Source: Aquabacterium sp.
Lineage (GTDB): Bacteria; Pseudomonadota; Gammaproteobacteria; Burkholderiales; Burkholderiaceae_C
Assembly (NCBI GenBank): GCA_023266355.1
Contig: JAHFQM010000001.1
Span: forward strand, 124,001-188,000
Reading direction: 5' to 3'
DNA: 64,000 bases
Below the pieces are notes generated by a model, which worked only from the letters and a program-made list of their open reading frames with translations, was not told where the DNA came from and made no database searches. Positions 44,854-56,044 of this stretch are shown piece after piece. The position numbers and the translations under genes were made by a program. Position 1 is the stretch's first letter; each line of letters opens with the position of its first letter.

Positions 44854-44876
44854 ACCCACCTCACTCCGGAACGACC

Positions 44877-45920
44877 ATGCCCCACACCGCACGCACCTCC
44901 CGTCGCCTTGCCCTGACCAGCCTCGCGCTTGGCCTGCTGACCGCAGCCGGCCTGCCCGCGCAAGCGCAGCAAGACAGCATCGTCTTCACCAGCTGGGGTG
45001 GCACCACCCAGGCGGCCCAGAAGAAGCATTGGGCCGTGCCGTTCTCGGCCGCATCGGGCATCACCGTGCAGCAAGACGGCCCCACCGACTACGGCAAGTT
45101 CAAGGCCATGGTCGAGAGCGGCAATGTGAACTGGGACGTCGTGGACGTCGAGGCCGACTTCGCCGCCAAGGCCGCCAAGGATGGCCTGCTGGAACCCATC
45201 GACTACACCGTGGTGCCCAAGTCCCAGCTGGACCCGCGCTTCTCGGGCCAGTACCACGTCGGCAGCTTCTACTACGCCTTCGTGATGGCCTTCAACAAGG
45301 ACGTCTACAAGGGCGCCGCCCCGGCCAATTTCTCGGCCCTGTTCGACACCAAGGCCTACCCCGGCAAGCGCACCTTCTACAAGTGGTCAGCCCCGGGCGT
45401 GCTGGAACTGGCGCTGCTGGCCGATGGCGTGGCCGCCGACAAGCTCTACCCGCTGGACCTGGACCGCGCCTTCAAAAAGCTCGACACCATCAAGGCCAAC
45501 ATCGTGTGGTGGACGGGCGGCGCGCAATCGCAGCAGCTGCTGGCCTCGGGTGAAGCGCCCATCGGCGTGTTCTGGAACGGCCGCGTGCACTCGGTCGAGA
45601 CCAGTGGCCAGAACGTGGGCGTGTCGTGGTCGCAAAGCCTGACGGCGTCGGACGTGCTGGTGGTGCCCAAGGGCAGCAAGCGCAAGGCCCAGGCCATGAA
45701 GTTCCTGGCTTACGCCGCTGGCGCCAAGGGCCAGGCCGACTTCGCGACTGAGACGGCCTACGCCCCGGTCAACTTGGGCTCCAAGGCACTGATGTCGCCG
45801 GCCGCGGTCAAGACCCTGCCCGACCAGTTCACCAAAGGCCAGATCAACCTGAACATGGGCTGGTGGGCCGAGAACCGCGACGTGGTGGCCAAGCGCTGGT
45901 ACGCCTGGCAGGCCCAGTAA
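44877..45920 (+). CDS. ABC transporter substrate-binding protein (PotD/spermidine-putrescine type)
   Basis: Periplasmic binding protein of 347 residues. The signal peptide has RR followed by a hydrophobic core and ends AQA|QQD near residue 30. The mature N-terminus QDSIVFTSWGGTTQAAQKK and YGKFKAMVESGNVNWDVVDVEAD are like PotD and related cation binders. FVMAFNKDVY and SGEAPIGVFWNGRV follow. The ligand may be a quaternary or N-methyl compound. The permease genes 64 bp later belong with it. Confidence 0.9.
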   Translation: MPHTARTSRRLALTSLALGLLTAAGLPAQAQQDSIVFTSWGGTTQAAQKKHWAVPFSAASGITVQQDGPTDYGKFKAMVESGNVNWDVVDVEADFAAKAAKDGLLEPIDYTVVPKSQLDPRFSGQYHVGSFYYAFVMAFNKDVYKGAAPANFSALFDTKAYPGKRTFYKWSAPGVLELALLADGVAADKLYPLDLDRAFKKLDTIKANIVWWTGGAQSQQLLASGEAPIGVFWNGRVHSVETSGQNVGVSWSQSLTASDVLVVPKGSKRKAQAMKFLAYAAGAKGQADFATETAYAPVNLGSKALMSPAAVKTLPDQFTKGQINLNMGWWAENRDVVAKRWYAWQAQ

Positions 45921-45983
45921 CCCCCCGCCTTCGCGAGCGCCAACGTGAACACCCCGCGGCGCTCGCCCCCTGAGGAAGTCCCC

Positions 45984-46865
45984 ATGCCCACTGACACCAT
46001 GACGGTACCCCTGGCCCTGCCAGCGACCGCTGCCTGCCCCCAACGGCGCAGCGGCTTCGCCTGGCTCACCCCGGTGCTGGCGCTGCTGGCCCTGTTCTTC
46101 GTGCTGCCCGTGCTCAGCTTGCTGTTGCGCAGCGTGACCGAGCCGCAGTTCGGCCTGCAGCATTACGCCGAACTGATCGGCACCTGGACCTACGCCAAGG
46201 TGCTCTACAACACCTTGCTGGTGGCCACCATCGTCACCGTGGTGACCGTGGTGCTGGGCTTCCCGGTGGCCTGGTTGATGGCCATCGTGCCGGGCCGCTG
46301 GAGCCGCTTCCTCATGGGCTGCCTGTTGCTGTCCATGTGGACCAACCTGCTGGTGCGCACCTACGCCTGGATGGTGCTGCTGCAGCGCACCGGTTTCATC
46401 AACCAGACGCTGATGAAGTGGGGCGTCATCGACGAGCCGCTGGCCCTGGTCAACAACCTCACGGGCGTGACCATCGGCATGAGCTACATCATGTTGCCCT
46501 TCCTGGTGCTGCCCCTGCACGCCACCATCAAGAGCCTGGACCCGGCCATCCTGCGGGCGGCGGCCACCTGCGGCGCCTCGCGCTGGCAAGCCTTCTGGCT
46601 GGTGCTGTGGCCCCTGGCCCTGCCCGGTGTGGCCAGCGGTGCGCTGATGGTCTTCGTGATGTCGCTGGGCTACTTCGTGACGCCCGCTTTGCTGGGCGGT
46701 GCGAGCCACATGATGCTGGCCGAGCTGATCGCCCAACTCGTGCAGTCGCTGCTCAACTGGGGCCTGGCCGGTGCCGCCTCGCTGGTGCTGCTGCTCATCA
46801 CCCTGGGGCTGTACGCCCTGCAACTCAAGCTCTTCCCCGCGAAGGGAGGTCAACATGCTGCTTGA
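45984..46865 (+). CDS. ABC transporter permease (PotB-like)
   Basis: Inner-membrane permease, 293 residues from ATG 45984, with a GAGGAAG site. About six hydrophobic segments are seen, and the EAA-type loop is AAATCGASRWQAFWLVLWPLALPG. Its last 11 bases overlap the next permease start. First of the two membrane subunits of the importer. Confidence 0.92.
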   Translation: MPTDTMTVPLALPATAACPQRRSGFAWLTPVLALLALFFVLPVLSLLLRSVTEPQFGLQHYAELIGTWTYAKVLYNTLLVATIVTVVTVVLGFPVAWLMAIVPGRWSRFLMGCLLLSMWTNLLVRTYAWMVLLQRTGFINQTLMKWGVIDEPLALVNNLTGVTIGMSYIMLPFLVLPLHATIKSLDPAILRAAATCGASRWQAFWLVLWPLALPGVASGALMVFVMSLGYFVTPALLGGASHMMLAELIAQLVQSLLNWGLAGAASLVLLLITLGLYALQLKLFPAKGGQHAA

Positions 46866-47653
46866 TCACGACCGACTGGGCCTGCCCCTGCGCCTGAGCC
46901 TGGCTGCCATCGGGGCCGTGGTGGTGCTCTTCCTGCTCGCCCCCATCGTCTTCATCGCCCTGTTGTCCTTTGGCTCCTCGCCCTGGCTGATCTTCCCGCC
47001 CCCGGGCTGGACGCTGCAGTGGTACCGCGAGATGTGGGCCGACCCGGGCTGGCTCGAGGCCATGTGGCACAGCACCCGCGTGGCGCTGGTGGTCACCGCG
47101 CTGTCGGTGGGCCTGGGCTTCATCACGGCGCTGGCCCTGGTGCGCGGCAGCTTCAAGGGCCGGGCCCTGCTGCGCGGCTTCTTCATCACGCCCATGGTGC
47201 TGCCCGTGGTGGTGCTGGCGGTGGCGCTGTACGCCCTGTGCCTGAAGGTGGGCCTGACCGGCACCTTCACCGGCTTCGTCATCGGCCACTTGGTGATCGC
47301 GTTGCCGTTCTCCATCATCACGCTGTGCAACGCCCTCGAAGGCTACGACTTCGCGCTGGAAGAGGCCGCCATGATCTGCGGCGCCACGCCCTGGCAGGTC
47401 AAGTGGCGGGTCACGCTGCCGGCCCTGCGCCTGAGCCTGTTCGCCGCTGGCGTGTTCTCTTTCCTTGTGTCCTGGGACGAAGTGGTCGTGTCCATTTTCA
47501 TGGCCACCCCCGGCATGGAAACCCTGCCTGTGCGCATCTGGAGCGCCCTGCGCCAAGACCTCTCCCCGGTGATCGCCGCCGTGTCCACCGTGCTGATCGG
47601 CATCACCTTGCTGTTCATGCTGATCGCAGCCCTGTTCAAGAAAGACGACGACC

Positions 47654-47664
<11 letters not shown>
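46855..47664 (+). CDS. ABC transporter permease (PotC-like)
   Basis: Inner-membrane permease, 269 residues from ATG 46855, preceded by GGGAGG. Six hydrophobic segments. The EAA loop is AAMICGATPWQVKWRVTLPALR. The start overlaps the end of the first permease by 11 bp and its end overlaps the ATPase start by 11 bp, so all three are translated as one block. Together with the binding protein it should import an amine-like substrate. Confidence 0.92.
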
Positions 47665-48763
<1,099 letters not shown>

Positions 48764-48892
48764 TTTCCCTCGCTCCCTCCCAGCCAGCGCCCTCCTGCGG
48801 GCGCTGCGGGCAGCGCTTTGCCTGAAGTTCCCTGTCCCGTCCTTGTTCCGTCCTGTCCCTGTCCCGCCCCACCTTTTCAGAGGAAGATGACC

Positions 48893-49924
48893 ATGTCCCA
48901 CAAGTCCCTCCTGTCGACCCTCCGTTCTACGCGCACCGCAGCTCCCTTGCTGACGGCCCTGGTGTCTGCCGCGGCCGCCACCGGTGCGATGGCCCAGTCC
49001 AACGTCACCATCTCCGGCACCATCGACGCTGCGATGTACCGCGGCTTCGACGGCATCGCCATCTCCAAGGGCACGCAAGTGGGCTCGCTGCAGCGCAGCG
49101 ACCTGACCTTCAGCGGCAAGGAAGACCTGGGCGGTGGCCTGGCCACCACCTTCCGCCTCAGCACCCGCTTCGAGCCCGACACCGGCGCCACCGAGCAGAG
49201 CAACAAGCCCTTCTGGTATGGCGAGTCCACCGTGGGCCTCAAGGGCGGCTTCGGCCATGTGCGCATCGGCCGTGCGATGGACGCGGTCACCGCCAACGAC
49301 TGGGCCTACGACCCCTGGGAGAACTTCGACCGCCTGGCCTCGCCGGCCTGGCAGTTCTGGCACTACAACTACGCCGTGGACCGCCGCGGCAACGCGGGCA
49401 GCGCCGAGTACTTCCGCCTGAACAATGGCGTGTTCTATGACTCGCCCACCTATGGCGGCGTGTCGGTGTCGGTGAACACCTCTTTCGAGAAATCGACCGC
49501 GGCGGGTGCCGGCCAGGCCACGCCCTATGGCCTGGCGCTCAAGTACGGCACGGGTGGCTTCAAGACCACCTTCTCATCGGGCCGCAATGCCGATGGCGAC
49601 ACGGTCAAGTTCCTGGGCCTCAAGCAGGCCTTTGGCGACTTCACGGTGATGGGCGCCTACGACGTCAGCACCTACCGCGGCAGCGTCAGCAACAGCACCG
49701 CCCGCTCGGCCACGCTGGGCGCGACCTGGCAGCTCAACCCCGTGCTGCTGCAAGCCAGCATCGGCCGCATGTCGGTGGACGGTGACCACAGCCAGATGGT
49801 GTCCCTGGGTGGCCGCTACCCCCTGTCCAAGCGCACCTACCTCTACTCCAGCGTCAGCCGCTTCAAGATGTACCAGAAGGACGGCGCCACGGGTTTCGGT
49901 GCGGGTGTGAACCACAGCTTCTGA
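48893..49924 (+). CDS. Gram-negative (OmpC-like) porin
   Basis: Outer-membrane trimeric porin of the beta-proteobacterial type, 343 residues from ATG 48893 (AGAGGA 8 bp before). The ATG 6 bp earlier is too close to the site. Signal peptide ends in TGAMAQ near residue 29. NVTISGTIDAAMYRGF, LTFSGKEDLGGGLATTF and the C-terminal FGAGVNHSF with terminal Phe are hallmarks. Placed after the importer and before the regulator, it likely admits the substrate. General diffusion is also possible. Confidence 0.93.
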   Translation: MSHKSLLSTLRSTRTAAPLLTALVSAAAATGAMAQSNVTISGTIDAAMYRGFDGIAISKGTQVGSLQRSDLTFSGKEDLGGGLATTFRLSTRFEPDTGATEQSNKPFWYGESTVGLKGGFGHVRIGRAMDAVTANDWAYDPWENFDRLASPAWQFWHYNYAVDRRGNAGSAEYFRLNNGVFYDSPTYGGVSVSVNTSFEKSTAAGAGQATPYGLALKYGTGGFKTTFSSGRNADGDTVKFLGLKQAFGDFTVMGAYDVSTYRGSVSNSTARSATLGATWQLNPVLLQASIGRMSVDGDHSQMVSLGGRYPLSKRTYLYSSVSRFKMYQKDGATGFGAGVNHSF

Positions 49925-50009
49925 GTGCACTAGCTGCGACAATCCTGCAAAGCAAGGCCGCGTGGGGCGCATCCGCATCACCCCACGCCATTGGACAGAG
50001 AGTTGATTG

Positions 50010-50693
50010 ATGCCAGCCAAAGGTAGCTCCCTCCGTATCGACCGCAACCAGCGAACCTTGCGGGAGTTGACCCTGGAGAAAATGCGCGATGCCATCATCG
50101 GGCAGTACTTCCAGCCGGGGCAGCGCCTGGTGGAGCGCACGCTGTGCGAAGAGCTGGGCGTCAGCCGCACCATCGTCCGCGAGGTGCTGCGCCACCTGGA
50201 AACCGAAGGCCTGGTGGAGACACCGCAGGGCCAGGGCCCCATGGTGGCCACCATCGACCGGGAAACCACCCGGCAGATCTACGAGGTGCGCGCCTTGCTG
50301 GAAGGCCACGCGGCCGCGGCCTGCGCACGGGACGCCGACGAACAGGCCATCGCTCGCATGACCGCGGCGGTGATGCTGATCGAGGCGGCCTTTGCGCAGG
50401 GCGACCACGCCGGTGTGCTGGCCGAGACCACGCGCTTCTACGAAGTGATGTTCTCGGCGGGCAAGGAGGCGGTGGCCTGGGGCATCGTGCAAAGCCTCAA
50501 CGCCCGCATCAACCGGCTGCGCGCCATCACCATCACCAGCCGGGAGCGTGGCACCAGCGCCCCGGCCGAGATGCACAAGCTGCTGGACGCGATCAAGCAG
50601 CGCGATGCCCTGGCCGCGCAACAGGCGGCCGAAGCCCACGTCCGACAAGCCGCCGAGATCGCCTTGCAGGCACTCGCTCAGGAACAAGGCTGA
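50010..50693 (+). CDS. GntR (FadR/FCD) family transcriptional regulator
   Basis: 227 residues. N-terminal winged helix-turn-helix (residues about 16-80, LTLEKMRDAIIGQYFQPGQRL and VSRTIVREVLRHLETEGLVE) followed by an FCD effector domain. ATG 50010 is chosen over an adjacent TTG. It lies 85 bp after the porin and 84 bp before the SSA dehydrogenase. It could control the operon starting at 39641 through the TTGGTATACCAA palindrome. No such palindrome is seen in front of its own gene. Confidence 0.92.
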   Translation: MPAKGSSLRIDRNQRTLRELTLEKMRDAIIGQYFQPGQRLVERTLCEELGVSRTIVREVLRHLETEGLVETPQGQGPMVATIDRETTRQIYEVRALLEGHAAAACARDADEQAIARMTAAVMLIEAAFAQGDHAGVLAETTRFYEVMFSAGKEAVAWGIVQSLNARINRLRAITITSRERGTSAPAEMHKLLDAIKQRDALAAQQAAEAHVRQAAEIALQALAQEQG

Positions 50694-50777
50694 ACGTTCG
50701 CGGTCCTGCACGATCGCGCACGCTCGGTTTCGATTCACCTTTTCCATGGCACGCCGGCTGCGTCGGCGTGATGAGGC

Positions 50778-52259
50778 ATGCCGTCCTTGATTTCCCCGAT
50801 TCCCTTGAAGCAAGCCGCGCTCCTGCGCACCCAGGCCTTCCTGGCCGGCCAGTGGGCCGATGCCGACAGCGGCGCAACCTTCGCTGTCCACAACCCCGCC
50901 ACGGGCGAATGCATCGCCCATGTGCCTTTGATGGGGCAGGCCGAAACCACGCGCGCCATCGACGCCGCACAGCAGTCCTGGCCCGCCTGGCGGCAGCTCA
51001 CGGCCCAGGCGCGCAGCAAGCTGCTGGTGCGCTGGCACGACCTGATCCTGCAGCACGTGGACGACCTGGCCCTGCTGATGACCACCGAGCAAGGCAAGCC
51101 GCTGGCCGAAGCGCGCGGTGAGGTCGCCTATGCCGCGGCCTACATCGCGTGGTTTGCGGAAGAGGCGCGTCGCGTCTATGGCGAAACCATCCCCAGCCCG
51201 CTGCCCGACCGCCGTTTGATCGTCACGCGCGAGCCCGTGGGCGTGTGCGCTGCCATCACGCCGTGGAACTTCCCGCTGGCCATGATCACGCGCAAGGTGG
51301 CGCCGGCACTGGCCGCGGGCAACCCCATGGTCGTCAAGCCGGCCGAGGCCACGCCCCTGTCGGCCCTGGCGCTGGCCCACCTCGCGCAGGAGGCCGGCAT
51401 CCCTGCAGGCGTGCTGCAGGTCATCACCGGTGACCCGAAGGCCATCGGCGCCACCCTGTGCGACAGCCCCGTCGTGCGCAAGCTGAGCTTCACCGGCTCC
51501 ACCGCGGTGGGCAAGCTGCTGTATGCCCAGTGCGCCTCCAGCGTCAAGAAGCTGTCGCTGGAGCTGGGGGGCAACGCGCCCTTCATCGTGTTCGACGATG
51601 CCGATCTGGACGCGGCCGTGCAGGGCGCCATGGCCTCCAAGTTCCGCAACAGCGGCCAGACCTGCGTGTGCGCCAACCGCATCTACGTGCAAGACGGCGT
51701 CTACGAGGCCTTCATCGAACGCCTGCTGCCGCACGTGGCGGCCTTGAAAGTCGGCGATGGCCGCGAGGACGGCACCACCGCCGGACCGCTGATCAACGAT
51801 GCGGCCTGCGCCAAGGTGGCCCAGCACGTCGCGCAGGCCCTGGCCGTGGGCGCCAAGGTGCGCCTGGGGGGGCAGCGCTTGCGCAGCGGCGCCCATGCCC
51901 AGGGCAGCTTTTTCGAGCCCACCGTCCTCAGCGACGTGCCGGCCGATGCGCTGGTGGCCCGCGAGGAAACCTTCGGCCCGCTGGCCGCCATCATCCGCTT
52001 CCAGGACGAGGCCGAAGCCATCGCCCTGGCCAACGACTCCCCCTTCGGCCTGGCCAGCTACCTCTACAGCCGCGACATCGGCCGGGTGCACCGCGTGTCC
52101 GAGGCGCTGGAGTCCGGCATGGTGGGCGTGAACACCGGCTTGATCTCGTCCGAGGTGGCGCCCTTCGGCGGCGTCAAGCAGTCGGGGCTGGGCCGCGAAG
52201 GTGGCCACCAGGGCATGGACGAGTACCTGGTGACCAAGTACACGGCCATGGCCTGGTGA
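50778..52259 (+). CDS. gabD: NAD(P)-dependent succinate-semialdehyde dehydrogenase
   Basis: Oxidises succinate semialdehyde to succinate, 493 residues. TPWNFPLAMITRKVAPALAAGN, FTGSTAVGKLL and LELGGNAPFIVFDDADLD (catalytic Glu) and NSGQTCVCANR (catalytic Cys) fit GabD of the NADP type. The ending GLGREGGHQGMDEYLVTKY is also GabD-like. In the proposed route it would feed the C4 product into the TCA cycle. The gene follows the GntR regulator, ATG 50778. Confidence 0.9.
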   Translation: MPSLISPIPLKQAALLRTQAFLAGQWADADSGATFAVHNPATGECIAHVPLMGQAETTRAIDAAQQSWPAWRQLTAQARSKLLVRWHDLILQHVDDLALLMTTEQGKPLAEARGEVAYAAAYIAWFAEEARRVYGETIPSPLPDRRLIVTREPVGVCAAITPWNFPLAMITRKVAPALAAGNPMVVKPAEATPLSALALAHLAQEAGIPAGVLQVITGDPKAIGATLCDSPVVRKLSFTGSTAVGKLLYAQCASSVKKLSLELGGNAPFIVFDDADLDAAVQGAMASKFRNSGQTCVCANRIYVQDGVYEAFIERLLPHVAALKVGDGREDGTTAGPLINDAACAKVAQHVAQALAVGAKVRLGGQRLRSGAHAQGSFFEPTVLSDVPADALVAREETFGPLAAIIRFQDEAEAIALANDSPFGLASYLYSRDIGRVHRVSEALESGMVGVNTGLISSEVAPFGGVKQSGLGREGGHQGMDEYLVTKYTAMAW

Positions 52260-52326
52260 GTTCGCTGGCGAAAGGCTGACGCCCACAGGGGGCCGCGGGC
52301 ACAATGGCGCTTCGCCACCAGGAGAC

Positions 52327-53235
52327 ATGCCCATGGACCCCCTCGCCATCGCGCGGATCGCCGCACGCGAATCGACCTTGGGCGAGGGCTTGCGCATCCG
52401 GCGGGCCCTGCCCACCCGCGAGCGCCGCATGGTCGGCGCGTGGTGTTTCCTCGACCACATCGGCCCCATCGCTTTCGGACCCGGGCAAGGCCTGCACGTG
52501 GGCGCGCACCCGCACACCTGCCTGCAGACCTTCACCTGGATGATCGAGGGCGAGATCTGGCATCGCGACAGCCTGGGCAGCGACCAGGTCATCCGCCCGG
52601 GGCAGGTCAACCTCATGACCGCGGGGCGGGGCATCGTGCACACGGAAGATGCGGTGCGGCCTGGCCAGCGCATGCACGCCGCGCAACTCTGGATCGCGCT
52701 GCCGCCCGACGCCGCCGATGGCGCCCCGGCCTTCGAGCACCACGCCGAACTGCCTCGCTGGACGCAGGAGGGTTGCGACTGCACCCTGCTGGTGGGCCAT
52801 TGGGGCGAGCACACGGCACCCACGCGGGTCCACACGCCCCTGGTCGGGCTGGACATCGCTTGCGCGCAAGGCACCGCACAGCCGCTGGACCTGCCTTTGC
52901 GAGCGGATTTCGAGCACGGCCTCCTGCCATTGGAGGGCGAGGTGACCATCGACAGCGCCGAAGGCCCGCAGCGCTTCGCGGCGGGCGAGTTGGCTTACCT
53001 GGCGCCCGGGGCCGGCCATGTCCGCCTGAGGTTGTCCCCAGGCAGCCGCGTTTTGCTCATCGGCGGCGAGCCCTGGCCGCATCCCATGGTGATGTGGTGG
53101 AACTTCGTCGGGCCCAGCCAAGCGCACATCGTCCAGGCGCAGGCCGACTGGGAGTCCGGTGCGCCCCGGTTCGGCCGGGTCCCCGGCGACGGCGGCCACC
53201 GTTTGCAGGCGCCGCCGCTGCCCTGGAAGGCCTGA
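52327..53235 (+). CDS. Pirin family protein
   Basis: Two-cupin protein of the pirin family, 302 residues. VGAHPHTCLQTFTWMIEG and the VNLMTAGRGIVHTED region carry the metal-binding His/Glu residues in the first cupin. The second cupin is weaker. Bacterial pirins can have quercetinase activity or act as regulators. ATG 52327 has AGGAG upstream. Sixty-seven bp after gabD, it may be the last gene of the transcript, with a convergent phosphatase gene after it. Confidence 0.88.
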   Translation: MPMDPLAIARIAARESTLGEGLRIRRALPTRERRMVGAWCFLDHIGPIAFGPGQGLHVGAHPHTCLQTFTWMIEGEIWHRDSLGSDQVIRPGQVNLMTAGRGIVHTEDAVRPGQRMHAAQLWIALPPDAADGAPAFEHHAELPRWTQEGCDCTLLVGHWGEHTAPTRVHTPLVGLDIACAQGTAQPLDLPLRADFEHGLLPLEGEVTIDSAEGPQRFAAGELAYLAPGAGHVRLRLSPGSRVLLIGGEPWPHPMVMWWNFVGPSQAHIVQAQADWESGAPRFGRVPGDGGHRLQAPPLPWKA

Positions 53236-53305
53236 GCTCAACCCCAGGAGCCCCCAGGACACCCCAGGGTCTGGGCACGGCCTCCGCGCCGCGCAGCGGC
53301 CTCGT

Positions 53306-55060
53306 TCAGGGCGCCAGCTTGGCGGGGTTGGCCTTCGGCACGGTGATCGACGACACCTGCAGGCGGTTGAGGCCATCGCGCACCTCGAAGACCGCCCCCA
53401 GCGTTTGCACGTTGCTGATGGCGGCGGCGGTGTCCACCTGCCAGAACTCGCACACGCAGCGTTGGGCGTTGGCATCGATCAGCATGTAGCCGCGCTTGTC
53501 CAGGTCGATGTGCTTGAAGTGCGGGTTGGCCGGCTTGAGGCTGTTGGCCACGGCGCCGGTCGGGTCGCTCACGCCGGGCGAGCTCACCGAGGTGCCCACG
53601 AATTCCACGGCCAGCGAGCCTTCGCCCGTCAGCGGGTTGTAGCCACCCAACGAGGGCTCGGGGTTGTTCGGGTCCTGCGTCAGGTCGGCGGCCCAGGCGC
53701 TGTGGATGTCGCCCGTCAGCACCACCACGTTGTTCACGGGCTTGGCTCCGTTCACGCCCTTGATGACGTCATAAATGCGGTTGCGGGCGGGCTGGTAGCC
53801 GTCCCACTGGTCCGAGTTGAAGAAGATGCCGCCGCCCAGGGCATTGGGCGCACCGCGCACCTTGAGCTGGGCGAACATCACGCCCTGGCCCAGCACCTTC
53901 CACTTCGCGGTGCTGGTGCGCAGCTTGTCGAACAGCCAGGTTTCTTCCTCGGCACCCAGCAGTTGGCGGGTTGGGTCGGCAAAGGCGCCGGTCTGCGTGA
54001 ACGCCAGGCCCAGCGGCGTGGGGATGCTGCCATCGAGTTGCTGGGCACGGGCGCCCAGGCGCTCTTCCAGCATGATCAGGTCCACCAGGTTGCCGAAGGC
54101 GAAGCTGCGGCTGTTGCGGCGCAGGTTGGCCGGGTCCACCACGCGCACGGGCATCCACTCGTAGTAAGCCTGCAGGGCGGCCTTGACGCGCTCGGGCCAG
54201 GCGCCTTCGGTGTCGGTCTGGTGGTTTTCGGCGCCATCCAGCCAGGCGTTGTTGGCGGTCTCGTGGTCGTCCCAGATGGCGATCAGCGGGTGCTGGCGGT
54301 GCATGGCCTGGGAGTCGGCATCGCGCTTGTACTGCGCGTGGCGCTGGCGGTAGTCGGCCAGGGAGACGATTTCGTGCGCGGGCTCGCAGGGGCGCACGTC
54401 ACCGTATTGGCCATCGCCGTATTCGTAGATGTAGTCGCCCAGGTGCACGACCATGTCCAGGTCGGCGCGCTCGGCGATCTGGCGGTAGGCGTTGAAGTAG
54501 CCGTAGGCGAAGTTGGAGCAGCTCACCACGGCCATGCGCAGGTGCTTGGCCTCACCCTGGGGCAGGGTCTTGGTGCGGCCGATGGCCGAGATGGCGCCCT
54601 GGGCGCGGAACTGGTAGTAGTAGGTCGTGTCGGGGCGCAGGCCGGTGACGTCGAGCTTGACCGTGTGGTCGCGCTCCGGGCCGGTCTTGAACTTGCCGCG
54701 GGTGACCAGGCGCTTGAACAGCGGGTCCAGTGCGACCACGAAGTGCACCATGACCTTGCCGTCGCGGCGGGCGTCGCCGTCCTCGCGCTCATCGGCGTCG
54801 TGCTCGGTGGCGTCCAGGCGGGGCGTCACGCGGGTCCAGAGGATGACGCGGTCCTGCAGCGGGTCGCCGCTGGCCACGCCATGCTGGAACACGGTGTTGG
54901 CGCCGGCGCCGCTGCGGTCGGCCGATGCCGCCGACAGGCCGCCCATGGGCACGAGCGGCGTGGCGGCCACGACCATGGCGGCACCGCCAGCAGAGCGCTT
55001 GAAGAATTCGCGGCGGCTGGTGCCGGTGCGTTGCGGTTTGACGTGGCTGGGACGGCCCAT
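53306..55060 (-). CDS. phoD: PhoD-like alkaline phosphatase D family protein
   Basis: Secreted or periplasmic metallophosphatase, 584 residues from ATG 55060 (GGAG upstream). A Tat signal is seen: SRREFFKRSAGGAAMVVAATPL. The N-terminal fibronectin-like domain is followed by the metallophosphatase with HLGDYIYEYG, IWDDHETANNAW and LTGDIHSAWAADL metal motifs. Substrate may be phosphodiesters. It is not in the catabolic operon and is convergent to pirin. Confidence 0.92.
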   Translation of the reverse strand: MGRPSHVKPQRTGTSRREFFKRSAGGAAMVVAATPLVPMGGLSAASADRSGAGANTVFQHGVASGDPLQDRVILWTRVTPRLDATEHDADEREDGDARRDGKVMVHFVVALDPLFKRLVTRGKFKTGPERDHTVKLDVTGLRPDTTYYYQFRAQGAISAIGRTKTLPQGEAKHLRMAVVSCSNFAYGYFNAYRQIAERADLDMVVHLGDYIYEYGDGQYGDVRPCEPAHEIVSLADYRQRHAQYKRDADSQAMHRQHPLIAIWDDHETANNAWLDGAENHQTDTEGAWPERVKAALQAYYEWMPVRVVDPANLRRNSRSFAFGNLVDLIMLEERLGARAQQLDGSIPTPLGLAFTQTGAFADPTRQLLGAEEETWLFDKLRTSTAKWKVLGQGVMFAQLKVRGAPNALGGGIFFNSDQWDGYQPARNRIYDVIKGVNGAKPVNNVVVLTGDIHSAWAADLTQDPNNPEPSLGGYNPLTGEGSLAVEFVGTSVSSPGVSDPTGAVANSLKPANPHFKHIDLDKRGYMLIDANAQRCVCEFWQVDTAAAISNVQTLGAVFEVRDGLNRLQVSSITVPKANPAKLAP

Positions 55061-55151
55061 GGTGTGCACTCCGATGACGATGGATCGTCCGGACTGTGCG
55101 CGGGGCGTTTGACGGTGCCGTGATGCGGGTGCAGGCCGATCGGCCCAGGGC

Positions 55152-55916
55152 TCAGTCTTGCGAGGGCTCGCGCAGGCTGTCGAGCAGGCGGGAGAGGTCC
55201 TGGTGCGCGCGTGCGCGGTGCTCCTGGATCGTGTGCGTCACGGTGTCGGGGTTGCCACGTTCCTTGCGTTGGCGCCGTGCACGGCTGATGGCGCGCAGCG
55301 CAGGTTGCAAGGCGTGCAGGGCGTCGATGTCGGCCAGGGCCGCGTGGCGCGCCGACATCCACTCCAGTGCCGTCTGGCGGGCGTCTGCGGTGAGCTCGTC
55401 GAGGCTGACGCTGAGCTCGGCCGTGGGCAAGCCTTGCGCATTGGCGGCGGTCAGGCGGACCTGTTGGTCTTGCGAACGCACGCCACTCAGCAGCCGGGGT
55501 TGGGCCAGGGGGTCGCGCTGGACGTGTTGCCGGCCGTCGGTGCCGGACGTCACCGACAAGCCCCGCAGCCGGGCGTGTTCCGGGCCGATGGCCGCGTCGG
55601 AGTTGGCCTGGGCGATGCGCTCGATGCGCTCCGGGTCAAAGGCCAGCCGGGGCAATTCGCCCAAGGGTCCGTGCAGGAGGTCGGCCAGTTGCACCCAGCG
55701 CGCGGGCAGGGCCTCGTCCAGCGGCTGGGCCACGAAGTACAGCACGTCGGTCATGCCGCAGTAGACCGCCGCCGACAGCCGGACGGGCAGCGTGCGGCAG
55801 GCCGAGCCAGGTTCGGCCACGTGGAACACGTGGTCGCCCAGCTCAATGCCGAAGTCGGGTGGGCCGTAAGGGCGTTGCTGCCCCAGTTCCACCGTGCGGT
55901 CCAAGTAAACGTCCAT
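55152..55916 (-). CDS. Hypothetical protein
   Basis: I do not recognise a family. 254 residues from ATG 55916. An N-terminal VELGQQRPYGPPDFG segment and a VAEPGSACRTLPVRLSAAVYCG segment are followed by a region rich in Ala, Leu and Gln, with a helical C-terminus. Composition fits the minus-strand reading, and the opposite strand also has an open frame of similar length. No ribosome binding site is clear. It is upstream of phoD, 91 bp away. Confidence 0.5.
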   Translation of the reverse strand: MDVYLDRTVELGQQRPYGPPDFGIELGDHVFHVAEPGSACRTLPVRLSAAVYCGMTDVLYFVAQPLDEALPARWVQLADLLHGPLGELPRLAFDPERIERIAQANSDAAIGPEHARLRGLSVTSGTDGRQHVQRDPLAQPRLLSGVRSQDQQVRLTAANAQGLPTAELSVSLDELTADARQTALEWMSARHAALADIDALHALQPALRAISRARRQRKERGNPDTVTHTIQEHRARAHQDLSRLLDSLREPSQD

Positions 55917-56044
55917 GGCCTGATGGTTGTCTTGTGTATGCCATTGATTCTGGCACGACAAGCATGACAGGCCAAGGGCACAAACGGTGGACGTTGTCCG
56001 GATGCCGGTGGTGATCGTGGCGCTTCAGCCCAAGTCAGCGGATG

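Noticed and set aside
55158..55967. Plus-strand 269-codon frame opposite the hypothetical gene
   Set aside because: Gly/Val/Ala/Arg/Gln-rich composition typical of antisense frames. The minus-strand reading is more protein-like.
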